Origin: Janthinobacterium agaricidamnosum NBRC 102515 = DSM 9628
GTDB taxonomy: Bacteria; Pseudomonadota; Gammaproteobacteria; Burkholderiales; Burkholderiaceae_D
Reading direction: 5' to 3'
Assembly: GCF_000723165.1 (NCBI RefSeq)
Contig: NZ_HG322949.1
Coordinates: 1,739,148 to 1,803,147, forward strand
Length of the DNA: 64,000 nucleotides
Translations under genes and position numbers: made by a program
Notes under the pieces: model-generated
What the model was told of the DNA's origin: nothing
What the model saw: the letters and a program-made list of their open reading frames with translations, nothing else
Databases searched by the model: none
Shown: positions 26,327-35,470 of the stretch, piece by piece
How positions within the stretch are numbered: position 1 is the stretch's first letter
Layout: the number at the start of each line of letters is the position of its first letter

Positions 26327-26602
26327 GGGGTTTCCTTTTATAAAGTGGCGCGATGATAGCAAGGCTGGCGGGTTTTTGCTTGGACTGCATCAAGACCTTG
26401 GGAAGCCCGCATTTGTATGCTGTAGTGCAATGGCGGATTTGAGTGAGTTTGGGTGAGTTTTTGATGACTTACTATGCTTTTTACAGGCATAATTCCTTTT
26501 GGACAAATGTTTTTGTTTTGTCCGGGACGGCGCCGACCGTTATTAATCCTATCAAATAAAGTTTGATGATGCCCCTTACCGACCCGGCCGCATGCGCGCT
26601 GT
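26327..26602. other. Intergenic region upstream of the GGDEF-EAL gene
   Basis: This divergent region contains a GGACAAA / TTTGTCC pairing at 26501-26523 and TAAA/TATT-rich promoter-like DNA around 26465-26560. No gene is recognised. Confidence 0.35.
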
Positions 26603-29600
26603 ATGCGCATGGCTAGAACTTTTTATCACAACCTTCGTTCCAGGCTGGGCGAGCTGTACGGACTATCGCTGTCCATTTACGGCGCCTTGTTATTAGTGGT
26701 GTTTGGCGGCCTGGTGATTCCGGCCATCGTCGGCAGTTATCTGCTGGTCGGCGTGCACGAGCGGCAGTCGGCGCGGATGACGCTGAACGAATCGTTGCAG
26801 CGCAATGCGGATATCCTGGCGCTGGGCATGCAGGAATCGTTGTGGAATATGAATGCCGAATCGGCCCATTCGCTGGTCGAGTCGGTGATGCGCGACCGTT
26901 CCGTATTGCAAGTGCAAGTGATGGGCCAGTCCGACACCCAGTTCATGCACATGGAAGCGCCGCAGCGGCCGATCGGCAATGTCTACCGGGCCGAGCGCGA
27001 AGTGCTGGTGCGCGGCGAGCGCATCGGCCACATCGTGGTCGAGATGGATGATGCCAGGAGCCAGCAAGAGTTGCGCGAGAAGCAGGTTTCCTATGTGTTC
27101 GTATTGGCTGCGCAACTGGCCATCTCGATGGCGCTGATCGTGCTGTTCCTCAACCGGCGCCTGTTGAAACCATTACGCAAGCTGATGCGCTTTTCCGACC
27201 GTCTGTCGCACGGCGACTTTGAAACCCATCTTGATTCCGGCAGCAACGACGAACTGGGCCGGCTGGCGGCGCAGATGGAACAAATGCGCGTGGCGATCAA
27301 GCAATTGTTTGAAGACATAGGCCAGCGCGAAGAACGTTTCCGCACCATCGTCACGCAAGTGCCGGGTGCGGTATTCCGTTTCCGTCCGGACGGGCCGATC
27401 GATTTTGTCAGCGACGCCATCGAGGATATCGCCGGGTATTCGGCGCGCCAGTTCATGCGCACCACCACCCACGCGTGGGCCGACCTGATTTGCCCGGAAG
27501 ACCGCAAGATGCACCGCCGCGCGCTGAAGCAGGCGATTATCGACAATCAGCCGTATGAAATGGAATACCGCATCACCGATGCGTCCGGCACCGAGCGCTG
27601 GGTGGCGGAAAACGGCCAGCCGCAAGTCAGCGAGCGGGGCGGTTCCGCGTGGGTCGACGGCATCATTTCCGACATCAGCCAGCGCAAGCACCATGAAATG
27701 CGCATCGAAGCCTTGCTGACCGAACAAAGCGCGATTCTCGACAATGTGATGTTTGGCGTGATGTTCGTGCGCCACCGTAATATTGTGTCGGTCAACCGGC
27801 GCTGCGAGGAATTGTTCGCTTATCCGCATAATGACATGACCGGACGCTCGACGGCCATCATGTTCGCCAGCCCGTTCGATTACGAGGCGGCCGGCGAGCG
27901 CCAGTATTCCAGCCTGGCCACCGGCGAATATTTCAATGAAGAGCGCCAGTATGTGCGCAAGGACGGCACCCTGTTCTGGGCGCTGGTCAGCGGCTGCGCG
28001 CTCGATCCGCAGCGCGCTTATGAAGGCAGTATCTGGGTCTATGCCGACATTACCGCGCGCAAGGAAGCGGAAGAAAAACTGCGCCTGTCGGCCACCGTGC
28101 TGGAGCATATCGCCGACGGCGTGATGGTGATCGACGCCAAGGGCATGATCGTGGCCGTCAATCCGGCCTTCACGCAAATCACCGGTTACACCGAATCCGA
28201 GGCGGTCGGCCAGGATTCGACGCTGACCCGCTCGGGCCGCCACGACGAAGCGTTTTATCACGATATGTGGATGGAATTGATTGGCAGCGGCTTTTGGCGC
28301 GGCGAGATATGGAATCTGCGCAAGAACGGCGAAATCTACCTGGAGTGGCTGACCATCAGCGCGGTGCGCGATACGCAGGGTGTGACCACCCACTATGTCG
28401 GCGTGTTCAGCGACATCACGCTGATCAAGGAATCGCAGGAAAAACTGGACCACATGGCGCACCACGATCCGCTGACGGCGCTGCCGAACCGGCTGCTGTT
28501 CCACGACCGCCTGCACAACGCCTTGCAGCGCGCCGCCCGCGACAATGAACAACTGGCGATCCTGTTCATCGACCTGGACCGCTTTAAAAACGTCAACGAT
28601 ACGCTGGGCCACCATATCGGCGATGAATTGCTGAAACAAGTGGCGCAAGAGCTGATGGGCAAGCTGCGCGAAGGCGACACGCTGGCGCGCCTCGGCGGCG
28701 ATGAATTCATCGTCTTGCTGGAAGATGTAGACGGCCAGTACGGCGCCACCCACGTCGCCGAAAAGCTGATGACGATGTTCGAGACGCCGTTCGTGGTGGC
28801 CGACCACGAATTGTTTGTCACCTGCAGCGTCGGCATCAGCCTGTTCCCGAACGACGCCGTCGATTTGAACATGCTGATCCGCAATGCCGACGTGGCCATG
28901 TACCAGGCCAAGGCGCGCGGTCGCAACGGTTACCGCTTTTATGCGCCGTCGATGACGGGCGAGGGCGTCGAGCGCTTGCGCCTGGAAACCTTCCTGCGCC
29001 GCTCGATCGAGAAAAACGAGATTTTCCTGAATTACCAGCCGCAAGTGGAAATCGACAGCGGCCGCCTGATCGGGGTCGAGGCGCTGGTGCGCTGGAACCA
29101 CCCGGAACTGGGCCTGGTGCCGCCGGTGCGCTTCATTCCGCTGGCCGAAGACAGCGGCTTCATCAACCAGCTCGGCAAATGGGTATTGTTCGAGGCGTGC
29201 CGCCAGATGATACGCTGGCAAAACGCCGGCCTGTACGTGCCCAAGATCGCCGTCAACTTGTCGGTCAAGCAATTCGAGCGCGGCAGCATCGTCAATATGG
29301 TGGCGGAAATCCTGGCCGAAACCGGCCTGGAGCCGCAGCGCCTGCAATTGGAAGTGACCGAATCGGTGATCATGAATACCGGCGATGCGCTGGCCTTCAT
29401 CAACGACTTGCATTCGATCGGCGTCGGCCTGGCGATCGACGATTTCGGCACCGGTTATTCGTCGCTGGCGTATTTGAAGCAATTACCGGTGCAAACCCTG
29501 AAAATCGACCGTTCCTTCATCAAGGATATTTCGACCGACGTCAACGACGAGGCGATTGCGATCGCCATCATTCAGCTCGGCAAGAGTATGAATCTGTCGG

Positions 29601-29731
29601 TGATCGCCGAAGGGGTGGAAACCGCGGAACAGGCCGCGTTCCTGCTGCGCCATGGCTGCAAGCTGGCGCAAGGGTATTTCTACAGCCGGCCATTGCTGGC
29701 GCAGGATGTGCTGCTGAACTGGACTGCCTGA
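26603..29731 (+). CDS. Membrane PAS-GGDEF-EAL cyclic di-GMP signalling protein
   Basis: A 1042-residue bifunctional protein that probably makes and breaks cyclic di-GMP. In order there are a transmembrane helix (about 20-46), a periplasmic domain, a second helix (about 162-182), a HAMP linker (about 185-240), three PAS/PAC units (about 245-360, 370-490 and 495-615), GGDEF (620-785) with an intact GGDEF at 698-702, and EAL (795-1042) with intact EAL at 826-828 and DDFGTGYSSL. Both active-site signatures are complete, so either activity is possible. It stands alone on its strand. The input signal is unknown. Confidence 0.93.
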   Translation: MRMARTFYHNLRSRLGELYGLSLSIYGALLLVVFGGLVIPAIVGSYLLVGVHERQSARMTLNESLQRNADILALGMQESLWNMNAESAHSLVESVMRDRSVLQVQVMGQSDTQFMHMEAPQRPIGNVYRAEREVLVRGERIGHIVVEMDDARSQQELREKQVSYVFVLAAQLAISMALIVLFLNRRLLKPLRKLMRFSDRLSHGDFETHLDSGSNDELGRLAAQMEQMRVAIKQLFEDIGQREERFRTIVTQVPGAVFRFRPDGPIDFVSDAIEDIAGYSARQFMRTTTHAWADLICPEDRKMHRRALKQAIIDNQPYEMEYRITDASGTERWVAENGQPQVSERGGSAWVDGIISDISQRKHHEMRIEALLTEQSAILDNVMFGVMFVRHRNIVSVNRRCEELFAYPHNDMTGRSTAIMFASPFDYEAAGERQYSSLATGEYFNEERQYVRKDGTLFWALVSGCALDPQRAYEGSIWVYADITARKEAEEKLRLSATVLEHIADGVMVIDAKGMIVAVNPAFTQITGYTESEAVGQDSTLTRSGRHDEAFYHDMWMELIGSGFWRGEIWNLRKNGEIYLEWLTISAVRDTQGVTTHYVGVFSDITLIKESQEKLDHMAHHDPLTALPNRLLFHDRLHNALQRAARDNEQLAILFIDLDRFKNVNDTLGHHIGDELLKQVAQELMGKLREGDTLARLGGDEFIVLLEDVDGQYGATHVAEKLMTMFETPFVVADHELFVTCSVGISLFPNDAVDLNMLIRNADVAMYQAKARGRNGYRFYAPSMTGEGVERLRLETFLRRSIEKNEIFLNYQPQVEIDSGRLIGVEALVRWNHPELGLVPPVRFIPLAEDSGFINQLGKWVLFEACRQMIRWQNAGLYVPKIAVNLSVKQFERGSIVNMVAEILAETGLEPQRLQLEVTESVIMNTGDALAFINDLHSIGVGLAIDDFGTGYSSLAYLKQLPVQTLKIDRSFIKDISTDVNDEAIAIAIIQLGKSMNLSVIAEGVETAEQAAFLLRHGCKLAQGYFYSRPLLAQDVLLNWTA

Positions 29732-29735
29732 AGTT

Positions 29736-30167
29736 TTATGGCTGGCCGGCGGCCGCCAGCAACTGGCGTAAATTGACGGACTGCTGCCATGCGCGGCGCT
29801 CGGCGCTGCTGGCCGACTGGGCCGCCAGCTCGCCGGCGCTTAATGCCACTTGCGCCTGGATCATGCGCTGGGCCAGGCCGGCGTCCGGCAGCACGGTGCC
29901 GAAAAACGCCACCTGGTCCTGCTGCTGGATCAGCAGCGTCGGGAAATTTTCAATGTCGAGGTCGCCGACCACGTCGGCCTGGTCTTCGATATCGATCCAC
30001 ACGAAGACTTTGTCCGGATGGCGGGCCGCCAATTGTTCGAAGGTGGCGCGGTAGGTGGTGCACGTGCCGCACCAGCCTGCGCACAGGCAGGCGACGATCC
30101 AGCGTTGGCCGGCCAGCGCGGCCGCGATGGCCTCGCGATTGTCGGAGTCTAAGGTCAGGCTAAACAT
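29736..30167 (-). CDS. Thioredoxin-family protein
   Basis: This 143-residue cytosolic thioredoxin-fold protein has the redox pair C33-G-T-C36 in AGWCGTCTTYR. The cis-proline loop is at IENFPTLLI. The dipeptide GT differs from the GP of thioredoxin 1, which points to a specialised role. There is no signal peptide. A roughly 40-residue helical C-terminal extension rich in Ala, Ser and Gln follows the fold. It converges on the GGDEF-EAL gene with four bases between stops. Confidence 0.85.
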   Translation of the reverse strand: MFSLTLDSDNREAIAAALAGQRWIVACLCAGWCGTCTTYRATFEQLAARHPDKVFVWIDIEDQADVVGDLDIENFPTLLIQQQDQVAFFGTVLPDAGLAQRMIQAQVALSAGELAAQSASSAERRAWQQSVNLRQLLAAAGQP

Positions 30168-30453
30168 GCGTTGATATTGGATGGTGCCAAAAGAATATGC
30201 AATCAGTACTGCAAAAAGAATGTCCAGGGCGCTTGTGACGCCACAACTTGGTATTCTACCTTGCCGCAGCGGATCGAACTCAAGTATTGACGATCGCCTT
30301 TTGTATAGGCTTTTCGGCTGTGTTTTTGTGCTAACGCAGCTTTCTAGTGGATAATGCTGGTAATTACGCGCTATTTCTGTTCCTTCTCGCAGTTTCCTGC
30401 CTTTCTGATACCAGCGCCGCCCCAGTCACCTTCTTTTAGGAATTACCAAGCTT

Positions 30454-31371
30454 ATGTTGAGTTACCGCCACGCCTTTCACGCGGGTAATCACGCCGATGT
30501 GCTGAAGCATTTTGTGCAAATCCAGTTGATGCAGTACCTGAATCAAAAAGATACCGCCTATAGTTATATCGATACCCATTCCGGTGCCGGCGTGTATGCG
30601 CTGGACGGCGGTTATGCGTCGAAAAACGCGGAATATGAAACCGGCATTGCCCCGTTGTGGGAGCGCAGCGACTTGCCGCCGGCGCTGGCCGAGTATATCA
30701 ATCTGGTCAAGGGCATGAATCCGAGCGGCAAGATGCGTTATTACCCTGGCTCGCCGTATTGCGCCGATCAGGTGGCGCGCGAGCAAGACCGTCTGCGCTT
30801 GTTTGAATTGCATCCGGCCGACGCCAAGATCCTGGCCGACAACTTCCGCAAGGTCGAGGCGCATGCCGCGGCCCAGGGCGTGCGTTCGACCGTGCGCGGC
30901 AAGCGCGTGATCATCACCAAGGCCGACGGTTTCCAGAGCTTGAAAGCGCTGTTGCCGCCGCCATCGCGCCGTGCGCTGGTGCTGATCGATCCGCCGTACG
31001 AAGACAAGATGGATTACCGCAAGGTCAAGGATGTGCTGGCCGATGCGCTGGTGCGTTTCCCTACCGGCACGTATGCGATCTGGTATCCGGTGCTGCAGCG
31101 CATGGAGTCGCGCCAGTTCGCCGACAAGCTGAAGCAATTGCCGGCCGCCAGCTGGCTGCACGTGACGCTGACCGTCAACACGCCGTCGCCGGACGGTTTT
31201 GGCTTGCACAGCAGCGGCATGTTCGTGCTCAATCCGCCCTACACGCTGGAGCCGACCTTGCGCGAAGTGATGCCTTACCTGGTCAAGGTGCTGGGCCGCG
31301 ACGACGGCGCCAGGTTCGTGCTGGAAAGCGGAACGACGACGGCGCGCAACACTGGCACCCGCCGCGTGTGA
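30454..31371 (+). CDS. rlmJ: 23S rRNA (adenine-2030-N6) methyltransferase RlmJ
   Basis: RlmJ methylates A2030 of 23S rRNA. The N-terminal MLSYRHAFHAGNHADVLKH signature is diagnostic for the family, and the catalytic DPPY motif appears in VLIDPPYED. At 305 residues it is about 25 longer than the E. coli enzyme, mostly at the C terminus (Thr/Arg-rich tail). The ATG at 30454 follows a weak TTAGGAATT site. It is divergent from the thioredoxin-like gene across a 286-base gap that includes an AT-rich promoter region. Confidence 0.95.
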   Translation: MLSYRHAFHAGNHADVLKHFVQIQLMQYLNQKDTAYSYIDTHSGAGVYALDGGYASKNAEYETGIAPLWERSDLPPALAEYINLVKGMNPSGKMRYYPGSPYCADQVAREQDRLRLFELHPADAKILADNFRKVEAHAAAQGVRSTVRGKRVIITKADGFQSLKALLPPPSRRALVLIDPPYEDKMDYRKVKDVLADALVRFPTGTYAIWYPVLQRMESRQFADKLKQLPAASWLHVTLTVNTPSPDGFGLHSSGMFVLNPPYTLEPTLREVMPYLVKVLGRDDGARFVLESGTTTARNTGTRRV

Positions 31372-31486
31372 TTTTTCCTCGCGGAACCACGCAGATGGAC
31401 CTCTGCAGCGTATAGTAAGAGCTGGCTGGGCGCTTGCCCGCCAGGCACGCCGCAGCCGGGAATGCGGTCAGGCAGGATGTATTGCC

Positions 31487-32794
31487 ATGACATTCGACGT
31501 TTTTCCGGCCGCGCCCGATGCGCCGCCGCTGTTCAATCAATTCTTCCTGGCGCGCCAGCCGATACTGGACCGCGAGCAGCGCCTGGTCGCCTACGAATTG
31601 CTGTTCCGGACCGCGCAGACCGATCATGCCGACGTCAGCGATGATATGGCCGCCACCGCCGCCGTGATTGCCCATGCATCCGAACTGGGTATGGAACAGG
31701 TAGTCGGCCAGCAAGTCGCGTACATCAATGTCGATGCGGCCGTGCTGCACAGCGACTTTATCGAATTCCTGCCGCATGACCGGGTCATCCTGGAAATTCT
31801 CGAAACCGTGCGCGCCACGCCCGAGGTGCTGGTCCGGATGCGCGCCTTGCGCCGGCTGGGCTTTCATTTTGCGCTGGACGACGTCGCGTCGGCGTCGGAC
31901 GATGTGCAGAAACTGCTGCCGCTGGTCGATATCGTCAAGGTCGATCTGCGCCAGGTCGCGCCTGAAACCCTGGATACGCTGGCGTCGGTACTGGCCGCTT
32001 CCGGCAAGAAATTGCTGGCCGAAAAAGTGGAAACGCTGGATGAATTCCAGCGCTGCCTGCAGCTCGGCTTTGAATTTTTCCAGGGCTATTATTTTGCGCG
32101 GCCGGTAATCTTGACCGGTAAAAAGATTTCACCATCGGCCTTGGCGATCCTGCATTTGCTGGAATTGATACAGCAAGGCGCCGATAACCGGGAGCTGGAG
32201 CACTGCATCAAGCATGACGCCTTGATCGGCCTGAACCTGTTGCGACTGGTAAATACGCCGGCGGTCGGCGCCGGCTTGCGCATCGATACCCTGGGCCAGG
32301 CGCTGCTGGTGCTGGGACGGCGCCAGTTGCGGCGCTGGCTGCAAATCCTGCTATATGTCCATCCGGGCTCCAGCCAGCCGTTCGCGACGCCGCTGCTGCA
32401 ACTGGCGACCACGCGCGGCAAGTTGCTGGAATTGATGACGGAAAAGTTGCGGCCCGGCGAAAAACTGTCGGCCGACATCGGCTTCACGGTCGGCATCATG
32501 TCGCTGATGGATGCGTTGTTCTCGATGAGCATGAACGATGTGGTGCGCAGCGTGAATATCGACGACAGAGTAAAAAGCGCCTTGCTGTTCCGCCATGGCG
32601 ACTTTGGCGGCATGTTGCGCCTGGTTGAGCACGTCGAGCAAGCCGAGTGTGGTCCCGGCTTGCTGAGCCTGCTCGATCAATTACAGTTGTCGGCGGCGGA
32701 CTTGAACCTGATCCAGGTCGCCGCCTTCGACTGGGTACATGGCTATGTGGCGGGGGTTGCCGGCATGGATGATCCGGCCGGCGCCGTGCACTGA
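31487..32794 (+). CDS. EAL-HDOD (YuxH-type) signalling protein
   Basis: This 435-residue protein has an N-terminal EAL-like domain (about 15-215) and a C-terminal HDOD domain (about 220-430). The EAL signature is degenerate (VAYELLFRTAQ in place of the ExLxR motif, and FALDDVAS for the catalytic Asp pair), so it is unlikely to hydrolyse cyclic di-GMP and may instead bind a partner or nucleotide. HDOD domains are non-catalytic HD relatives. It lies 1.8 kb from the active GGDEF-EAL gene. Targets are unknown. Confidence 0.87.
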   Translation: MTFDVFPAAPDAPPLFNQFFLARQPILDREQRLVAYELLFRTAQTDHADVSDDMAATAAVIAHASELGMEQVVGQQVAYINVDAAVLHSDFIEFLPHDRVILEILETVRATPEVLVRMRALRRLGFHFALDDVASASDDVQKLLPLVDIVKVDLRQVAPETLDTLASVLAASGKKLLAEKVETLDEFQRCLQLGFEFFQGYYFARPVILTGKKISPSALAILHLLELIQQGADNRELEHCIKHDALIGLNLLRLVNTPAVGAGLRIDTLGQALLVLGRRQLRRWLQILLYVHPGSSQPFATPLLQLATTRGKLLELMTEKLRPGEKLSADIGFTVGIMSLMDALFSMSMNDVVRSVNIDDRVKSALLFRHGDFGGMLRLVEHVEQAECGPGLLSLLDQLQLSAADLNLIQVAAFDWVHGYVAGVAGMDDPAGAVH

Positions 32795-32831
32795 TGCGGA
32801 TGGGCTGCTGATGCTTCTGCTAATCTGCCAA

Positions 32832-33581
32832 TTATTGGGCCAGCAGCAGGAATACGGTGGGCTTCTTGTGGAAGTCCGGTGCCTTGCCGGCTGCCAATTG
32901 GATTTTCCAGTGCGCGCCGCTGAGGGTCTTGATGCTTTCGCTATCCAGACTCAGGTCGGTTGCCACGCAAATCAGCGTGCCCGGCTGGCAATGGGCGACC
33001 AGCGCTTCCAGCATCGCCGCGTTGCGGTACGGCGTTTCAATGAAAAGCTGGGTTTGCTTTTCGCTGCGCGAACGGCTTTCCAGGTCCTTGATGCGCTTGC
33101 TCCGCAGCGCGGCATCGGTCGGTAAATAACCGTTGAAGGCGAAACTTTGGCCATTCAAGCCGCTGGCCATGACCGCCAGCAGCAGCGACGACGGGCCGAC
33201 CAGCGGTCTCACGGTGATGCCGTGCTGATGCGCCAGCCGCACCAGGTCGGCGCCCGGGTCGGCCACCGCCGGCACGCCGGCTTCCGACACCAGGCCGGCG
33301 TCGCGGCCGGCCAGCAATGGCGCCAGCAAGCCGGCCAGCACTTGCGCCGGGGTATTCACGTTGAGTTCGGAAATGGTAATTTCCTGCAAAGGTTTGGCCA
33401 GCGGGTGCTTGATTGCAATCAATTTCAAGAAAGCGCGCGCGGTCTTGGCGTTTTCGGCGACGAAATAATCCAGCTGCGACGTGATGTGGCGCACTTGCTC
33501 CGGGATGATGTGGGCCAGCGCGTCGTCGCTATGTTCGGTCAGGCCGAGGGTATTGGGAATCAGGTAAAGGGTGCCGGACAT
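32832..33581 (-). CDS. SAM-dependent methyltransferase of the tetrapyrrole methylase family (RsmI-like)
   Basis: This 249-residue protein has the fold of the SAM-dependent tetrapyrrole methylase superfamily, to which RsmI (16S rRNA C1402 2'-O) also belongs. Diagnostic stretches are LVSEAGVPAVADPGADLVRLAH (split over residues about 95-116), VGPSSLLLAVMASGLNGQSFAFNGYLP and QLFIETPYRN. Genuine RsmI begins with a slightly different N terminus, so this may be the shorter paralog found in many Proteobacteria. It overlaps no gene and is followed, on the same strand, by nothing until 32794. The maf gene lies upstream, 12 bases away, probably in the same operon. Confidence 0.85.
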   Translation of the reverse strand: MSGTLYLIPNTLGLTEHSDDALAHIIPEQVRHITSQLDYFVAENAKTARAFLKLIAIKHPLAKPLQEITISELNVNTPAQVLAGLLAPLLAGRDAGLVSEAGVPAVADPGADLVRLAHQHGITVRPLVGPSSLLLAVMASGLNGQSFAFNGYLPTDAALRSKRIKDLESRSRSEKQTQLFIETPYRNAAMLEALVAHCQPGTLICVATDLSLDSESIKTLSGAHWKIQLAAGKAPDFHKKPTVFLLLAQ

Positions 33582-33593
33582 AAGGTACTTGTT

Positions 33594-34211
33594 TTATTGT
33601 AATGAAGAAGTGAAAAAAGCGATGCCTGCCTTGCGCAGCATGCCGCTCAGGGCGATCAGCGGCAAGCCGGTCAGTGCGGTCGGGTCGTTGCTGTCGATGC
33701 GTTCCAGGATGGCGATGCCAAGGCCTTCGTTCTTGGCGCTGCCGGCGCAATCATACGGCTGTTCGATGCGCAGGTAGGCGTCCAGCTCGGCGTCCGGCAA
33801 ATCGCGCACGCTGACCCGGGTCTGGATGTCTGCCACTTGCACCACGGGTTCGGCGTGGCGGCCGTCGATGACACACAGCGCGGTATGGAAAACGACTTGC
33901 CGGCCGCGCATCTTTTGCAATTGCAGCAGGGCATTATGGTGGTTGCCGGGCTTGCCGATCTGCTCATCGTCCAGCGTCGCGACCTGGTCGGAGCCGATGA
34001 CGATGCTGCCCGGCTGGCGGGCCAGCACCGCCAGCGCCTTCGCTTGCGCCAGGCGCAGCGCGGTGGCGCCCGGGGTTTCGCCGGCCAGCGGGGTTTCATC
34101 CAGGTCGGGTACGGCCACCTCGAAAGGCAGCCGTAAGCGTGATAGTAATTCCTTGCGGTAGGCGGAGCTGGAAGCGAGTATCAGGCGGAACGGCGGGGCA
34201 GGTGGCGTCAT
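33594..34211 (-). CDS. Maf-family nucleotide pyrophosphatase (YceF type)
   Basis: Maf/YceF proteins hydrolyse non-canonical or modified NTPs. The family signature LILASSSAYRKELLSRL starts at about residue 8, and VIGSDQVATLD and FHTALCVIDG follow. The ATG at 34211 (MTPPAPPF) gives 205 residues. The longer frame to 34289 has no better start. It is divergent from yceD, an arrangement seen in many Gammaproteobacteria and Betaproteobacteria (yceF next to yceD-rpmF-plsX). Confidence 0.92.
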   Translation of the reverse strand: MTPPAPPFRLILASSSAYRKELLSRLRLPFEVAVPDLDETPLAGETPGATALRLAQAKALAVLARQPGSIVIGSDQVATLDDEQIGKPGNHHNALLQLQKMRGRQVVFHTALCVIDGRHAEPVVQVADIQTRVSVRDLPDAELDAYLRIEQPYDCAGSAKNEGLGIAILERIDSNDPTALTGLPLIALSGMLRKAGIAFFTSSLQ

Positions 34212-34379
34212 GTGAAATTCTGTGGCGGTAATGGTGGTCGCGGATGATAAAATACCACCCTGATCGCGGAGAGCCGCGCCCGGCGGCACATTTGTCTTAT
34301 CAAAAAAATGTGCTTAGGCTTTGACTCGGTGCTAAAAACCCTGTTATTATCGCAGGTTTTCCGGGGAAATTTTCTACCA

Positions 34380-34877
34380 ATGAATGCTTTTGTGATCGAC
34401 GCCTTTGATTTTTGTCGCATCAACGGGAGCCGCGAAGGTGTCACTCCTGTCGCTGAAATGACCCGGTTGAGCAAGGATTGCGCCGATACGTCCGGCACGA
34501 TCGCCTGGCGGATTGAAGGCGGTACCAGCAAGCAAGGTTATCCGCAACTGATCTTGTCGGTCAGCGGCACGGTGCAACTGGTGTGCCAGCGTTGCCTGAC
34601 ACCCTATGCTTACGAGATCGATGCATCGACCACGCTGATGCTCGGCAAGGACGATGAGCATGCGGATGAGATCGAGGAAATCATCAACGATGAAACCATC
34701 GACGTCATCGTCGGCAACCGCGCGATGGATGCGATGGACTTGATCGAAGATGAAGCGTTGCTGGCTTTGCCGCAAGTGCCTAAACATGCAGTCTGCCCGG
34801 ATAGCGCGGTGCTCGACGCAGCCAGGACGGAAAAGAAATCGCCGTTCGCGGGCCTGAAAGACTTGAAACCAGAATAA
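34380..34877 (+). CDS. yceD: YceD family protein (DUF177), large-subunit rRNA accumulation
   Basis: DUF177 proteins are required for 23S rRNA accumulation. The 165 residues begin at the ATG at 34380 (MNAFVIDAFDF), and the paired Cys of the family are in LVCQRCLTPYAYEI. An acidic tract (DDEHADEIEEIINDE) lies in mid protein. It is 223 bases upstream of rpmF, matching the usual yceD-rpmF-plsX gene order. The upstream start at 34308 would place the gene inside an AT-rich leader and is rejected. Confidence 0.9.
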   Translation: MNAFVIDAFDFCRINGSREGVTPVAEMTRLSKDCADTSGTIAWRIEGGTSKQGYPQLILSVSGTVQLVCQRCLTPYAYEIDASTTLMLGKDDEHADEIEEIINDETIDVIVGNRAMDAMDLIEDEALLALPQVPKHAVCPDSAVLDAARTEKKSPFAGLKDLKPE

Positions 34878-35100
34878 GTAGCAGGGCAGCCGTAGTCCGC
34901 AGTAAGGCTGCAGTACCGAACATGTAGTGGAAAAGAACGTGTCAAACGCGTGTAGTAATCGAGTATGGCAGTGTGTAGTGAAATGTAGTAGTGTAAAACG
35001 ATGTCGGTAAAGTAACTACTTTGCCGCTGGGATACTCGATTCGCATGTATTTGCCAGTCGATTGTGCTAAAATTTTAGAACTTATGTATTAGGAGTCATC
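34878..35100. other. yceD-rpmF intergenic region rich in GTAGT repeats
   Basis: GCAGCC and GGCTGC can pair at 34887-34912. The rest contains at least six copies of the pentamer GTAGT, four preceded by T, plus TAAAAT near 35071, which may be the rpmF -10 element. No ORF is present. Confidence 0.5.
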
Positions 35101-35283
35101 ATGGCAGTTCAACAGAACAAGAAAACCCCTTCCAAACGCGGCATGCACCGTTCGCACGACTTCCTGGTCGCGCCGCAATTGAGCGTCGAGCCAGTTACCG
35201 GCGAAACCCACATGCGTCACCACATCAGCCCTAACGGCTTCTACCGTGGCCGTAAAGTGTTGAAGACCAAAAACGACGAGTAA
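35101..35283 (+). CDS. rpmF: 50S ribosomal protein L32
   Basis: This is a 60-residue ribosomal protein. The N-terminal [20 protein letters not shown] is the L32 signature. The C-terminal half reads [17 protein letters not shown]. No zinc-ribbon Cys pair is present, so it is the Cys-free version. It follows AGGAG and lies between yceD and plsX, which is the standard bacterial order linking translation and fatty-acid synthesis. Confidence 0.99.
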   Translation: MAVQQNKKTPSKRGMHRSHDFLVAPQLSVEPVTGETHMRHHISPNGFYRGRKVLKTKNDE

Positions 35284-35470
35284 TCGACGTTTTTGTTGGG
35301 TAGGATGCAAGCGGTGTTACGTGGTTTTACCGGCGTGGCGCCGCTTCTTCTTTTTCAACGGCTGCAATGTTCTTTTGCACACCGTCATTTTGAATCACGC
35401 TGACTCTGGCTGGCTCATGCTCTGGCTGACGCCCCTTGCCGCACTCCCTGCGCGGTATTGAATCAAAACA

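Noticed and set aside
31372..31486. GGAACC at 31383-31388 as a fourth hrp box
   Set aside because: No CCACNNA occurs 15-16 bases downstream, and the gene that follows is a signalling protein unrelated to secretion.
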